Of a stretch of 64,000 bases of DNA, positions 45,453 through 54,948 are shown piece after piece. The notes below the pieces were generated by a model that did not search any database, had not been told where the DNA came from, and was given only the letters and a program-made list of their open reading frames with translations. Source of the DNA: Aestuariivita sp964402685 (GTDB taxonomy: Bacteria > Pseudomonadota > Alphaproteobacteria > Rhodobacterales > Rhodobacteraceae); assembly GCA_964402685.1 (NCBI GenBank), contig CAYODE010000002.1:21826-85825 (forward strand). Reading direction: 5' to 3'. Position 1 is the first letter of the stretch, and each line of letters starts with the position of its first letter. The translations under genes were made by a program, and so were the position numbers.

Positions 45453-46148
45453 TCAGCCCTTGGATTTGGGTTTACGTGTCGGGGAGAGCTTCATATCCGG
45501 TTTGGCCAAACGTGCCTCCGGACCGACCCACGCATAGGCCAACAAACATGGATCGCGATCGCCGGTCGTGATGCGATGCTCGTCACCGGACCTGTTCAAG
45601 ATCAACGATCCGGGCGCAAAAACAGCAGCATTGTTTTCCGACCATGCCCCAGCAATCGAAATGTAGCTCTCTTCAATGTCGCTGTGGCTGTGTTGGGGGT
45701 ATGTCGTGTTGGGTGCGAAAAGCACAAAACCCAAGATCAGGCTGCTGCACTGTACCGGACCCTGCGGGCCCAACACTTCACAATAGGCGTATTTCTGGCT
45801 CAAAGACCTTGGAATGCGTTCGTATCCATATTCCCACGTCAGCTCATCCCGCACCTCACGCAGCGCGCGCGCCATGCCCTGCATGGCTCCACGCTCGCCC
45901 AAATCCAGCGCGCGCGCCAAATGCGCAGTCACCGGTTTGACGTCTGCTTGTCGCGACAAAACCGGTGGATTGCTAGCCATCGTCGCGGACAGTTTATCGC
46001 GCACTCGTTTGCGATGGCTTCGGATCGATGTGCTGCCTCCGGCCGACCCATATCGATAAAGGGAGTCGAACTCGCGTAGCAGATATAACCAGTTTGGTTG
46101 CTCTGTGAGCCGCGTGATGCTTTCGGAGAGCAGGGATGCATCAGTCAT
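45453..46148 (-). CDS. dddL: DMSP lyase DddL
   Basis: A 231-residue cupin. The metal-site residues H153, H155, E159 and Y162 (in HSHSDIEESY) and H191 (in GDEHRITT) match the DMSP lyase cupin motif, and the length and flanking GAWSENN and LILNRSG stretches match DddL, not the shorter DddQ. It cleaves dimethylsulfoniopropionate to DMS and acrylate. I chose the ATG at 46148; a GTG 36 bases upstream is less likely. The gene stands alone, with no DMSP importer beside it. This is a typical Roseobacter gene. Confidence 0.82.
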   Translation of the reverse strand: MTDASLLSESITRLTEQPNWLYLLREFDSLYRYGSAGGSTSIRSHRKRVRDKLSATMASNPPVLSRQADVKPVTAHLARALDLGERGAMQGMARALREVRDELTWEYGYERIPRSLSQKYAYCEVLGPQGPVQCSSLILGFVLFAPNTTYPQHSHSDIEESYISIAGAWSENNAAVFAPGSLILNRSGDEHRITTGDRDPCLLAYAWVGPEARLAKPDMKLSPTRKPKSKG

Positions 46149-46363
46149 GTTAGGGCCTGGAATGATTTTATTTCGCCCTTGCACGGCTTGAAGGGCATTG
46201 ATTGAACGGCAGATGTCTCAAGTTGTTTGAAAAGACAAGGTCTTCAAGCGCGATGCCAGCTCACAGTGCCTAAAGTCGAACCAGAGACAGGCCTGTGCAA
46301 AATTTTCGAGCACGTTGTCGACGAGACGATCAAAGCGCGCGCCAGAATGCTGACGTGACGAGA

Positions 46364-47236
46364 TTACCCAATGGCCTTAGGACTGTTTCCCCCGGGGAAT
46401 GGACCAAGACAACTGGCGCGGTGGGAAACTTGAAAGACATGGTTATACAGCTGCGCAACCCATTGCTTGCCTTCCATCGTCTGCTCCAAATGCCTGAGCG
46501 CGGGTCCGATCAACGGCTGCACCTGCTGCCAGAAAAAGCTGGGGAACTGCTCCATTAAATCCATCGACGTCTCGTATCCCAGCTTCTCGGCAAAACCAGT
46601 TTCTGCGAACTCATGGTACAATCCGCCGATTTTTCGGTGATAAAATGGATCCGCAATCTGCCCGATCAGGTCAGCCGCGCGAACGAGCGCGGGCTCTGTT
46701 TCTGTCACTTGGTAAGTGGACGTTTCCGGAACGGGAAAACGTGTGAACTCTATGGCCGCCGCGATCCGATCTTCATCGATTAAATGCGTGTGTGTGAAGC
46801 GATGCTTTGCGTACAGTTTCCCACGCTCAATGTGATAGGGGGCGAGATAGGCATCTGATGCACCGCGAGGTGGCGTGATCTTGTCGCCCGCCTCGTTTAT
46901 CACAACCTCGGTATCAGTATCTCCGTCCAAGATCCCGCGCGTATAGCCGATGTCATGAATCAACAGCGCTACGATGAAATGCAGCCAGTCTTCGGGTTGC
47001 ACAGCGCGCGTGACAAGTTGTCCACGGATAATCTGCTGGCCCACAAGGGTGACCATCATCGTGTGTTCAGCATTGTGATACAGCGCATCGGAATTGCCCA
47101 AGCGTTCCAGCATCATGCGTGCGCATCCGTTGATGAACGCGGCATATTCAGCTTTGCGCCCGGAATAATACTGAAGGTAGGTTTCGGCCAGATGGTCACC
47201 GAAACTCGCCGCGACTACTGCGGTTGGATTGAACAT
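46364..47236 (-). CDS. HD-domain phosphohydrolase-like protein
   Basis: A 290-residue protein with an HD-type metal site: H54 and H58 in YHNAEHTMMV and the H94-D95 pair in LIHDIGY. This resembles cyclic nucleotide phosphodiesterase folds (HDc), and the NAEH motif is seen in PDE-like proteins. The substrate is unknown. It lies 215 bases upstream of dddL on the same strand but probably has its own transcript. Confidence 0.8.
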   Translation of the reverse strand: MFNPTAVVAASFGDHLAETYLQYYSGRKAEYAAFINGCARMMLERLGNSDALYHNAEHTMMVTLVGQQIIRGQLVTRAVQPEDWLHFIVALLIHDIGYTRGILDGDTDTEVVINEAGDKITPPRGASDAYLAPYHIERGKLYAKHRFTHTHLIDEDRIAAAIEFTRFPVPETSTYQVTETEPALVRAADLIGQIADPFYHRKIGGLYHEFAETGFAEKLGYETSMDLMEQFPSFFWQQVQPLIGPALRHLEQTMEGKQWVAQLYNHVFQVSHRASCLGPFPGGNSPKAIG

Positions 47237-47510
47237 CGTGGCCCCTTCTTACTGTCTTTGACTGGTTGCGTGCGACGCTTGCCCGGTACTTTTCACCAAT
47301 CACATTTGAAACTTAGCAGACATGATCGTCCACGCAAAATGGGGTTCCATCCATAATCAAATTCGCGATTGGATAATCACTTGAGAAAATCCCTTGTAAT
47401 GAACGTTCTTGCTGACAAACGACAGGCGAAGGAACCCTATTGGGATTGGCGCAGGTCTTAACGCGATGCACTGCACTCACTGAACAGACCTTGTTCGCTG
47501 AAGCAGCTCT

Positions 47511-47861
47511 CTATCTCGAAAATGTTTTTCGCGATCGTCGAGGTGCCTTTCCAATTTTCAGCACGAAGGATCTCGCATTTTTGACGATGACCACTCGGTC
47601 TTTGTCAATGGCTCGTACGTTCCCTCCCAAAGCCTCATCACCCGCTTTGATGGTCAGAATCTCGCCACTGGGGCGACGCAGCATGGCACGCATGTCGTCG
47701 GATTTGCCGAAAATCCCAATGATGTTTTCAACATCCAGATCGAGCCAGTCTGTGAGCGTTGCCAACTCTCCCACAAGCTCGTCATCCACAGCATCATTTG
47801 TGGCTTCAGGCTCGGCGCCGGTCTCCTTCTCTTCTTCAGGCGTTTCTTCATTGCCCGCCAT
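47511..47861 (-). CDS. Small acidic protein with a PilP/GspC-like C-terminus
   Basis: A 116-residue protein. The N-terminal 30 residues are very acidic (MAGNEETPEEEKE) and the C-terminal half (RRPSGEILTIKAGDEALGG, then VRAIDKDRVVIV) resembles the small beta domain of PilP and GspC. The start at 47861 has a GGGGGA seven bases upstream. No pilus or type II secretion genes lie nearby, so a pilus role is not supported. The family call is tentative. Confidence 0.55.
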   Translation of the reverse strand: MAGNEETPEEEKETGAEPEATNDAVDDELVGELATLTDWLDLDVENIIGIFGKSDDMRAMLRRPSGEILTIKAGDEALGGNVRAIDKDRVVIVKNARSFVLKIGKAPRRSRKTFSR

Positions 47862-48452
47862 GACGTTTCCCCCAAACACTGGGACCGTCGACTGGTGACA
47901 ATTCAAATGCCGCAAATCGCGGCGCAGTATTACTTATTCCGTTTCCCAGCTACGGTCACAATCGGAGCACCCCCGGTTTTGCCGAAAAACAAGCCGGTCA
48001 AATACCCCGAAACATCATGTGTTTGAGCTCGCCTGCATTGGTCAAGCCTATGCATTCTATGCAAAAAATGGTCTTGTCACAAAATTGCCATATTTCATTG
48101 AGCAATTCGCCGACGATTGACCTCCGTTCGGAAACGCAGATTTTCCAAAAGCGAAACTAAACTGCCTTGAAACACGCTTAGAGTAACAAATTGCGGGGTG
48201 TGATGTGCACCGCGCTAATTTGATCCACCGTCGAAAAAACACATCTGCGAGTTCATCTTTTCATTGTACACGCTAGGTTCTTCAATGGTGTCGACATCAC
48301 ATGCTCAAACAGTCGCATTAAGTCAAACGAACACAACAGTCTTCAAAACTGAAGACGCCGTGTTCCAGTTTTTGAGTGTCGAACAAGGCCTTGATGTTTG
48401 GAAGTGCCATTGGTGCAGATGTCATTGGGCAACACCATTCAGAGTGGCGCGT
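47862..48452. other. Intergenic stretch without a recognisable gene
   Basis: About 590 bases. Small open frames at 48057-48242 (minus) and 48264-48488 (plus) have no recognisable domain and no plausible ribosome-binding site. I see no clear inverted repeat or promoter. Confidence 0.4.
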
Positions 48453-49172
48453 TCACACGCCGTCAAACCGTTTCGGGACCAGACCTGACTGAAACCAATT
48501 CACAAAGCTGAGCATTGAGAAGACCGGCACTCCAACGGCCTCTTGAATTGCCGTGGCGTAGGGTCCCATATTCGTGCATTCCAGAACAATTGCGCCGACG
48601 TCGGGATGGTCCCGCAGCAATACTTTGGCGGCATCTATGTTGTCTTGTCGGGCCGCACAGATGTCCAGTTCACGTTCGTTGCCAAGAATAGCACGCGTGA
48701 ACTCTCGCAAACCTTCCGTCGTTCCAATCGGTGTATCTAAGGGCACGTTAGCCGCCTCAAGATGTTTCTGTGTGAGAGTACTGCCCGAGATCGTGAGGAT
48801 CCCACATCGTTTTCCGGGCGGCAAAAGCGCATTGACCATGTTCACCTGCATCAACGACGACGCAGCCACTGGTACATCTACTGCCGCCGCAAGCTCGGCC
48901 TGAAAAAGGGATAAGAACCCGCAATTTGTGGTGATACCATCGACGCCGCTGGCCACGAGATCTTGAGCCGCCTCGATAAAGACGGGCAACAATCCCTCAG
49001 CACTCCGCCGGACCACATGGTCTGGGGAAGCCCCGTTGACGACGCGGTATTGAACAGGGAACTCCCAGCTCAGCGCATTTCCCATATCGCCCGGTATGCG
49101 GGGGAACTGCGCCTCGAGCATCAAGATACCGACAGAGGTCCCATAAACTGACTTACCGCCTTGCGCCTTCAT
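48453..49172 (-). CDS. Aspartate/glutamate racemase-family protein
   Basis: A 239-residue racemase-superfamily protein with both catalytic cysteines, C84 in TTNCGFLS and C199 in LECTNMG. The ATG at 49172 follows a GGGG stretch; the open frame upstream overlaps the divergent promoter and TPP gene. It is divergent from the TPP enzyme/enolase/DadA/TRAP operon and probably belongs to the same pathway, perhaps setting the stereochemistry of an amino acid substrate. Confidence 0.85.
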   Translation of the reverse strand: MKAQGGKSVYGTSVGILMLEAQFPRIPGDMGNALSWEFPVQYRVVNGASPDHVVRRSAEGLLPVFIEAAQDLVASGVDGITTNCGFLSLFQAELAAAVDVPVAASSLMQVNMVNALLPPGKRCGILTISGSTLTQKHLEAANVPLDTPIGTTEGLREFTRAILGNERELDICAARQDNIDAAKVLLRDHPDVGAIVLECTNMGPYATAIQEAVGVPVFSMLSFVNWFQSGLVPKRFDGV

Positions 49173-49256
49173 GACGATCCCCGCACTTATCGATGAAAAA
49201 CGTTGACGCCTGCCAAACGCTTTCTCAGAGTTACTTGCATAAGGGAGCCGCTGACA

Positions 49257-50948
49257 GTGACAAGCCAAAACTATTTGACCGGCGCAGAAGCGATGGTCAG
49301 GATGCTGCAAGCCTATGGCGTAAAGCACATGTTCGGGCTTTGTGGCGACACAACCCTGCCATTCTATGACGCGCTCGCCCGGCTTGATCACGACATCACG
49401 CATTTCTTGACCCGAGATGAACGGCACGCGGCCTATATGGCGGATGGGTATGCGCGTGTGACAGGCAAGCCCGGCGTCTGCGAAGGGCCTTCAGGCGGCG
49501 GTGCAACCTACATCCTGCCTGGACTTGTTGAAGCCAACGAAAGCTCGGTGCCGGTTTTGGCAATCACAACCGATGTAGCGACAACGTCTGCCGGACGCTT
49601 CCCGCTCACTGAACTGGATCAGGTCGCCCTTTTCCGTCCTTTAACGAAGTGGAATGCCGCATTGGACCAGGCCCCGCGCCTGCCTGCGATGATGCGGCGC
49701 GCGTTTCGCGAAATGACCACCGGGCGTCCGGGCGCGGTGCACCTTGCGCTGCCGTTTGACACCCAGAAGGCCGAGGTAGATGGCGCCGAAGTCTGGGCAG
49801 ACCCGGCACACCAAACCTTTCCGGCAAGTCCGACCGCGCCGCGTTCGGAAGACATCCAAGATGCAGCGGATGCATTGCGAGATGCGAAAGCGGCGGTTGT
49901 GATCTGCGGCGGCGGGCCTGTGCTTGCCGGAGCCATGGATGAATTGGCGGACTTAGCGAACAGTCTCGATCTGCCGATTGCCACAACTGTGTCCGGTCAA
50001 GGCGCGATCGCGGAGACGCACTCTCAAGCCGTTGGTGTGGTCGGTTCAAATGGTGGCGTCCCCTCAACCCGCGCCGTCGTGGAAGAGGCCGATCTCGTCA
50101 TGTTTGTCGGCTGCCGCGCTGGATCGGTGACGACGGAACGCTGGCGATCTCCGAAACCGGGCGTCAAAATCATACATATCGACAGCGATCCCAGCGTCGT
50201 CGGTGCCAATTACCAAACCGACGTGGCGATCATCGCAGACGCCCGGCTGGCGTTGACCGCCTTGGTTGCAGAACTGAAATCCTATGGCGGAGACGGGCAT
50301 CGCGGCAAAGCGCGGGCCAAAGTGGCTTGGGATGCAAAGCTGGCAAATTTCTATCCGTTGGCCGCAAGTGCGGAGCGCCCAATCCGACCAGAAGCTGTGA
50401 TCGCGGCCCTGTCAGATGTGCTGGACGACGATGCGACGATTGTAGCGGATCCAGGTACGCCCTGCCCGTATTTTTCGGCGCATTACCGATGGCGCAAACC
50501 CGGTCGACACTTCATCACGAACCGCGCTCATGGCGCTCTGGGGTATGCGCTGGCAGCGGCCATGGGGGCGCAGGTCGGGCGACCGCGGTCAAAGACAGTA
50601 GCCGTGATGGGCGACGGGTCTTTCGGGTTTTGCTGCGGCGAGTTCGAAACCTTGGTGCGTTACAACATCCCGATTACCTCCATCGTGTTTTCCAATGCCG
50701 TCTTTGGTTGGATTAAGGCCGGCCAAAACGCGGGCTTCGGCCAACGCTTCTACAATGTTGATTTTGACCGCACGGATCACGCCGCCGTTGCACGTGCTTT
50801 TGGCGTTAAGTCTTGGACGATCGAGGATCCTACGCAGCTTGTCCCGGTGTTGCGAGAAGCTATTGCCGAGGATGGGCCCACGCTCGTTGACGTGATCTCG
50901 CAACCCTTGCAAGAGGCGGCCGCGCCTGTATCGGAATGGGTGGCGTAA
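49257..50948 (+). CDS. Thiamine-diphosphate-dependent enzyme, acetolactate synthase-like
   Basis: A 563-residue TPP enzyme. Catalytic E55 lies in RDERHAAYMADGYAR, and the cofactor motif G452-D453-G454 runs to N480. The GTG start at 49257 has AAGGGAG upstream, while a longer frame from 49203 would use TTG. Family members include acetolactate synthase, 2-oxo acid decarboxylases and sulfoacetaldehyde acetyltransferase. Given the dehydrogenase and racemase beside it, decarboxylation of a 2-oxo acid is plausible. The next gene starts three bases after its stop. Confidence 0.85.
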   Translation: MTSQNYLTGAEAMVRMLQAYGVKHMFGLCGDTTLPFYDALARLDHDITHFLTRDERHAAYMADGYARVTGKPGVCEGPSGGGATYILPGLVEANESSVPVLAITTDVATTSAGRFPLTELDQVALFRPLTKWNAALDQAPRLPAMMRRAFREMTTGRPGAVHLALPFDTQKAEVDGAEVWADPAHQTFPASPTAPRSEDIQDAADALRDAKAAVVICGGGPVLAGAMDELADLANSLDLPIATTVSGQGAIAETHSQAVGVVGSNGGVPSTRAVVEEADLVMFVGCRAGSVTTERWRSPKPGVKIIHIDSDPSVVGANYQTDVAIIADARLALTALVAELKSYGGDGHRGKARAKVAWDAKLANFYPLAASAERPIRPEAVIAALSDVLDDDATIVADPGTPCPYFSAHYRWRKPGRHFITNRAHGALGYALAAAMGAQVGRPRSKTVAVMGDGSFGFCCGEFETLVRYNIPITSIVFSNAVFGWIKAGQNAGFGQRFYNVDFDRTDHAAVARAFGVKSWTIEDPTQLVPVLREAIAEDGPTLVDVISQPLQEAAAPVSEWVA

Positions 50949-50951
50949 ACG

Positions 50952-52079
50952 GTGTCGGAGCTGGCTCAAATCATCACCGGCTATGATCTGTGGTATCTGA
51001 CGCTGCCGGTGGTCTCCGCCCGCGATCACGGCATTGGCAAGGTGGATGGCAGCTGCGAGGTGATCGTGCTCCGCCTCATCAGCGAGGACGGCACGCAGGG
51101 TTTTGGTGAGGCGTCCCCATGGTCGGTCTTCACCGGTTCGCCCGAGGCAAGTTATGCAGCCCTTGATCGGTACATCCGCCCGCACGTGATGGGGCGTCCC
51201 GTCTCAGAACGGACGTCGATAATGGAAAATGCGTCACGGTCTGTTGCCCATTGCACTGAGGCGAAGGCCGCTTTGGAAAGCGCACTTTTGGATTTGGAAG
51301 GTCGACTTACGGGGCAGCCTGTTTACGCGCTACTGGGTGGCAAAACGGCTGATAGCATCCCGCTCTCTGTCTCGATCGCCAATCCGGATTGGGCGCAGGA
51401 TCTTGACCTTCTTGCTCAGTTAAGTGCAGACGGGGTCCGCATCGTGAAACTCAAAACCGGGTTTGCGGGTCATGCCTTTGACATGATGCGGCTCAAGGCA
51501 TTGGCTGAGGATTGGCCTGAATTCGCGGTTCGGGTGGATTATAATCAAGGACTGAAACCCGCAGATGCGCTTGCGCAGGTACAAGACGTGGCAACGCTCA
51601 AACCCGATTTCATCGAACAACCGGTTGCGGCACCTCTTTACGATCTAATGTCGGAGATCCGAAACGCGATCGACGTACCGCTGTTGGCAGATGAAAGTGT
51701 ATTTGGCCCCGAAAACATGACCCGCGCTGTGCGAGAGGGCATTTGCGATGGCGTATCGATAAAGATCATGAAGTCTGGCGGATTGACCCGCGCACAACAA
51801 GTCGCCCGGATGGCGCAGGAACACGGGCTATCATCCTATGGTGGCGATATGTTTGAGGCTGGCGTCGCGCATCTGGCCGGCGCTCACATGATTGCCGCGA
51901 CACCGGAGATTACGTTGGGCTGTGAGTTTTACCAGGCCCGGTATTTCCTGCGCGAAGACATTCTAGAAGCGCCCTTCCCATGTGACGGTGGTGCAGTCTC
52001 GCTCTCTGACGCGCCGGGGCTGGGGATCCGACCGGATGTGGACAAGTTAAATCATTTTGCAAAGGCATTCAGCGCATGA
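50952..52079 (+). CDS. Mandelate racemase/muconate lactonizing enzyme-family protein
   Basis: A 375-residue enolase-superfamily enzyme with the MLE-type K166-L-K168 motif, metal ligands D196, E222 and D247, and a second catalytic lysine at K271 or K274 (SIKIMKSGG). The C-terminal GCEFYQARYF stretch recalls members such as cis-3-hydroxyproline dehydratase, but this is a tentative memory. It would epimerise or dehydrate a carboxylate. It starts with GTG at 50952 and its stop overlaps the next start (ATGA). Confidence 0.87.
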   Translation: MSELAQIITGYDLWYLTLPVVSARDHGIGKVDGSCEVIVLRLISEDGTQGFGEASPWSVFTGSPEASYAALDRYIRPHVMGRPVSERTSIMENASRSVAHCTEAKAALESALLDLEGRLTGQPVYALLGGKTADSIPLSVSIANPDWAQDLDLLAQLSADGVRIVKLKTGFAGHAFDMMRLKALAEDWPEFAVRVDYNQGLKPADALAQVQDVATLKPDFIEQPVAAPLYDLMSEIRNAIDVPLLADESVFGPENMTRAVREGICDGVSIKIMKSGGLTRAQQVARMAQEHGLSSYGGDMFEAGVAHLAGAHMIAATPEITLGCEFYQARYFLREDILEAPFPCDGGAVSLSDAPGLGIRPDVDKLNHFAKAFSA

Positions 52080-53329
52080 CTGACACAGGCAAAACAGTCG
52101 CAGTAATTGGCGCTGGAATTGTAGGGGTATCCACCGCGATCTGGCTGCAACGCGACGGGCACAAGGTGATCCTGATCGATCGCGACGGACCCGCCGCTGG
52201 CGCAAGCCAAGGTAACGGCGGGGTCCTGGCGTCGTGCTCGGTAGTTCCGGTGACTGTGCCTGGGCTTTTGGGCAAAGCGCCGGGCATGTTGTTGAGCCCC
52301 GACCAACCTTTGTTCCTGAAATGGAGTTATGTGCCGCGACTGCTGCCCTGGTTGGTCAAGTATCTGCGCACCGCCAACACCAAGACCGTGGAACGCAGGG
52401 CCGCAGCGATGACACCAATCATCGGTGACAGTCTTGCAGATCATGAAGCTTTGGCCGCAGGAACCGGGGCAGAACGATATATTGTGCCCACGGATTACCT
52501 GTATCTCTACAAGGATCGCGCGCATTTCGAAGGAGATGCGTTTGGATGGAAAGTCCGCGCAGAAAACGGGTTTAAGTGGGACCTCCTCGAAGACGAAGAT
52601 TGGCGCGCATACGATCCGAACTTCGGGCCTAGCGTCTCCTTTGCCGTCAAACTGGGCAACCACGGTCGGATTAGCGATCCGGGCGCATATGTGAAAGCGC
52701 TGGCACGGCACGCTGAGGCGCAAGGTGCGCGCATCATCAAAGCAAACGTCGACGATGTCGTGCGCGAAGGCGGTCGCGTGACCGGACTACGCGCCGGTGG
52801 TGAGACGATAGCGTGCGACCTGGCGGTGTTGGCAACAGGCGCTTGGTCCGGCCCACTCGCCGGCAAATTCGGTATTACTGTGCCGCTTGAAAGCGAACGC
52901 GGTTACCACCTCGAACTTTGGGAGCCTTCGGTCATGCCCCGCGCACCTGTGATGGTGGCATCTGGCAAATTCGTGGCCACGCCGATGGATGGGCGCCTGC
53001 GTTTGGCGGGCATTGTCGAATTCGGCGGGCTGAACGCCCCGCCCTCTCGCGCGCCCTTCGCGCTGTTGGAAAAAAACATTCGCCAAGCTATGCCTGGGCT
53101 GACCTGGAAAAAAACGGTCGAATGGATGGGACACCGTCCTTCCATGGCAGATTCGCTGCCTGTGATTGGCGAGGCTCCGGGGCTCCAAGGAGCGATTGCT
53201 GCCTTTGGACATGATCATGTTGGCCTAACCGGAGGCCCAAAAACAGGACGAATTGTTGCGCAACTCGTCTCCGGCAAGCATCCAAACCTTGACCTAACTC
53301 CTTATTCTCCCGCACGCTTTGCGACGTGA
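52076..53329 (+). CDS. FAD-dependent amino-acid dehydrogenase, DadA-like
   Basis: A 417-residue DAO-family flavoprotein with a Rossmann FAD motif (VIGAGIVGVSTAIWL, 10-24), a GASQGNGG stretch and a C-terminal GLTGGPKTGR motif. It resembles D-amino acid dehydrogenases that pass electrons to the respiratory chain. It is coupled to the enolase-superfamily gene by a four-base overlap and followed by the TRAP genes. Confidence 0.87.
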   Translation: MTDTGKTVAVIGAGIVGVSTAIWLQRDGHKVILIDRDGPAAGASQGNGGVLASCSVVPVTVPGLLGKAPGMLLSPDQPLFLKWSYVPRLLPWLVKYLRTANTKTVERRAAAMTPIIGDSLADHEALAAGTGAERYIVPTDYLYLYKDRAHFEGDAFGWKVRAENGFKWDLLEDEDWRAYDPNFGPSVSFAVKLGNHGRISDPGAYVKALARHAEAQGARIIKANVDDVVREGGRVTGLRAGGETIACDLAVLATGAWSGPLAGKFGITVPLESERGYHLELWEPSVMPRAPVMVASGKFVATPMDGRLRLAGIVEFGGLNAPPSRAPFALLEKNIRQAMPGLTWKKTVEWMGHRPSMADSLPVIGEAPGLQGAIAAFGHDHVGLTGGPKTGRIVAQLVSGKHPNLDLTPYSPARFAT

Positions 53330-53375
53330 GGGTGATTTCTGAAAACAACACCGACCACTCAACAGGGAGACTATC

Positions 53376-54350
53376 ATGAAATCTGTAACCACTTTGATCG
53401 CAGGAGCTGCGACTGCGGCAGCGCTGAGCGCGCCGGCCATGGCCGAAACGTGGGATATGCCAATGGCCTATTCCGGGTCAAACTTCCATTCGGTGACGGG
53501 AGCAGAGTTTGCGCAGTGCGTGACCACGGGAACCGGCGGCGATATTTCCATCACGACGCATCCGGGCGGATCGCTTTTTGCGGGTGCGGACATCAAACGT
53601 GCGATCCAAACCGGACAGGTTCCGATTGGTGAACGCCTTCTGTCGGGCCACCAGAACGAAAGCGCGATTTTTGGGTGGGACTCAATCCCGTTCCTGGTGT
53701 CGTCCTTCGATGAACACGACAAGCTCTACGAGATTGCAAAACCAGCTGTCGAAGAAGTGTTGGCTGAACAGAACCTGACACTGCTCTATTCAGTTCCGTG
53801 GCCGCCTCAGGGGCTCTACTTCCGCGATGAAGTCAAAACCATGGAAGACATGCAGGGCGTAAAGTTCCGCTCCTATAACAACGCAACATCGCGCCTTGCG
53901 GAACTCACCGGCATGCTTCCGGTTACCATCGAAGCGGCCGAGATCAGTCAAGCTTTCGCCACGGGCGTTGCCGACAGCATGGTGTCGTCTGGGGCCACCG
54001 GTTATGACCGTAAAGTCTGGGAAAGCCTGAACTATTTCTACTCGGTCGATGCGTGGTTGCCACGCAACTACATCATGGTGAACTCTGATGTTTGGTCGGG
54101 TGTGTCCGACGCGAACAAGAACGTCATCCAGGCTTGTGCGCAGATGGCGGAGTATGCGGGCACCTGGCGCGCCAAGGAATATACCGGCTTCACGTTGGCC
54201 GGTCTGGCTGCGGGCGGCATGACTGTTGAACCAGCAAATGACGCACTGATGGCAGGCCTCAAAGACGTCGGCGCCACGATGACAGCCGAATGGCTGGAAG
54301 CGGCCGGTGATGCTGGTGCTGCGATCGTAGAGGCGTTCAACGCCCAATAA
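53376..54350 (+). CDS. TRAP transporter substrate-binding protein (DctP)
   Basis: A 324-residue periplasmic protein with a signal peptide ending AMA near residue 23. The DctP hallmark regions are present: GERLLSGHQNESAIFG, and EISQAFATGVADSMVSSGA. The ligand is unknown and is expected to be the substrate of the preceding enzymes. A CAGGGAG stretch precedes the ATG. A strong hairpin follows the gene. Confidence 0.9.
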   Translation: MKSVTTLIAGAATAAALSAPAMAETWDMPMAYSGSNFHSVTGAEFAQCVTTGTGGDISITTHPGGSLFAGADIKRAIQTGQVPIGERLLSGHQNESAIFGWDSIPFLVSSFDEHDKLYEIAKPAVEEVLAEQNLTLLYSVPWPPQGLYFRDEVKTMEDMQGVKFRSYNNATSRLAELTGMLPVTIEAAEISQAFATGVADSMVSSGATGYDRKVWESLNYFYSVDAWLPRNYIMVNSDVWSGVSDANKNVIQACAQMAEYAGTWRAKEYTGFTLAGLAAGGMTVEPANDALMAGLKDVGATMTAEWLEAAGDAGAAIVEAFNAQ

Positions 54351-54366
54351 TCACTGAGCACGAAAC

Positions 54367-54390
54367 GGGCGACGCGAGGCAGCGTCGCCC
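54367..54390 (+). terminator. Hairpin between TRAP binding-protein and membrane genes
   Basis: A perfect 9-bp stem (54367-54375 with 54382-54390) and a 6-base loop, 16 bases after the binding-protein stop. No T-run follows (ATCCAATTCTCTCTC), so it may stabilise the upstream mRNA 3' end more than terminate. Confidence 0.65.
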
Positions 54391-54420
54391 ATCCAATTCT
54401 CTCTCAGGTAGGACGACAAG

Positions 54421-54942
54421 ATGACCGCTCTGCGTAAGGTGCTGGATTTTCTGTATGTGGCCGCGGGCGTCATCGCCGCGTTGTGCCTGATATCTATTCT
54501 CTCCCTGATCGTGATCCAAATGCTTGCACGATGGACAGGTGAGGTTTTCCCAGGCGCACCCAATTATGCAGGCTATGCCATGGCGGCGGCCTCGTTTTTT
54601 GCATTCGCAAACGCGCTGGGGCGTGGGGCGCACATTCGCGTATCGATCCTGCTTAACGCTGTGCCCAAGCGTATCAAATGGCTCCTGGAGATTTGGTGCT
54701 TTGGTCTGGGATCAGCGATCGCCGCGTATTTCACTTATTACGCCTATAACTTCGTCTATTGGTCCTGGAAGTTCAAAGACGTGAGCCAAGGACAGGACGC
54801 AACCGCGCTTTGGATACCGCAATCCGTCATGGTGCTCGGGGGCGGGCTGCTGACCCTCGCCCTGTTGGACAATCTGGTGCATCTGCTCTTACGCGGCGAA
54901 CACCGTGTTGTGCGGGACACCGTTGGCGGCAGCGCGGAGTAA
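54421..54942 (+). CDS. TRAP transporter small membrane subunit (DctQ)
   Basis: A 173-residue DctQ protein of normal length with four hydrophobic segments (LDFLYVAAGVIAALCLISIL is the first). A short polar loop (SWKFKDVSQGQD) lies between the last two. It pairs with the DctM protein encoded six bases downstream. Confidence 0.88.
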   Translation: MTALRKVLDFLYVAAGVIAALCLISILSLIVIQMLARWTGEVFPGAPNYAGYAMAAASFFAFANALGRGAHIRVSILLNAVPKRIKWLLEIWCFGLGSAIAAYFTYYAYNFVYWSWKFKDVSQGQDATALWIPQSVMVLGGGLLTLALLDNLVHLLLRGEHRVVRDTVGGSAE

Positions 54943-54948
54943 ACAGTT

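Noticed and set aside
45408..46079. Long plus-strand frame opposite dddL
   Set aside because: Antisense shadow of the cupin gene, with no family pattern.
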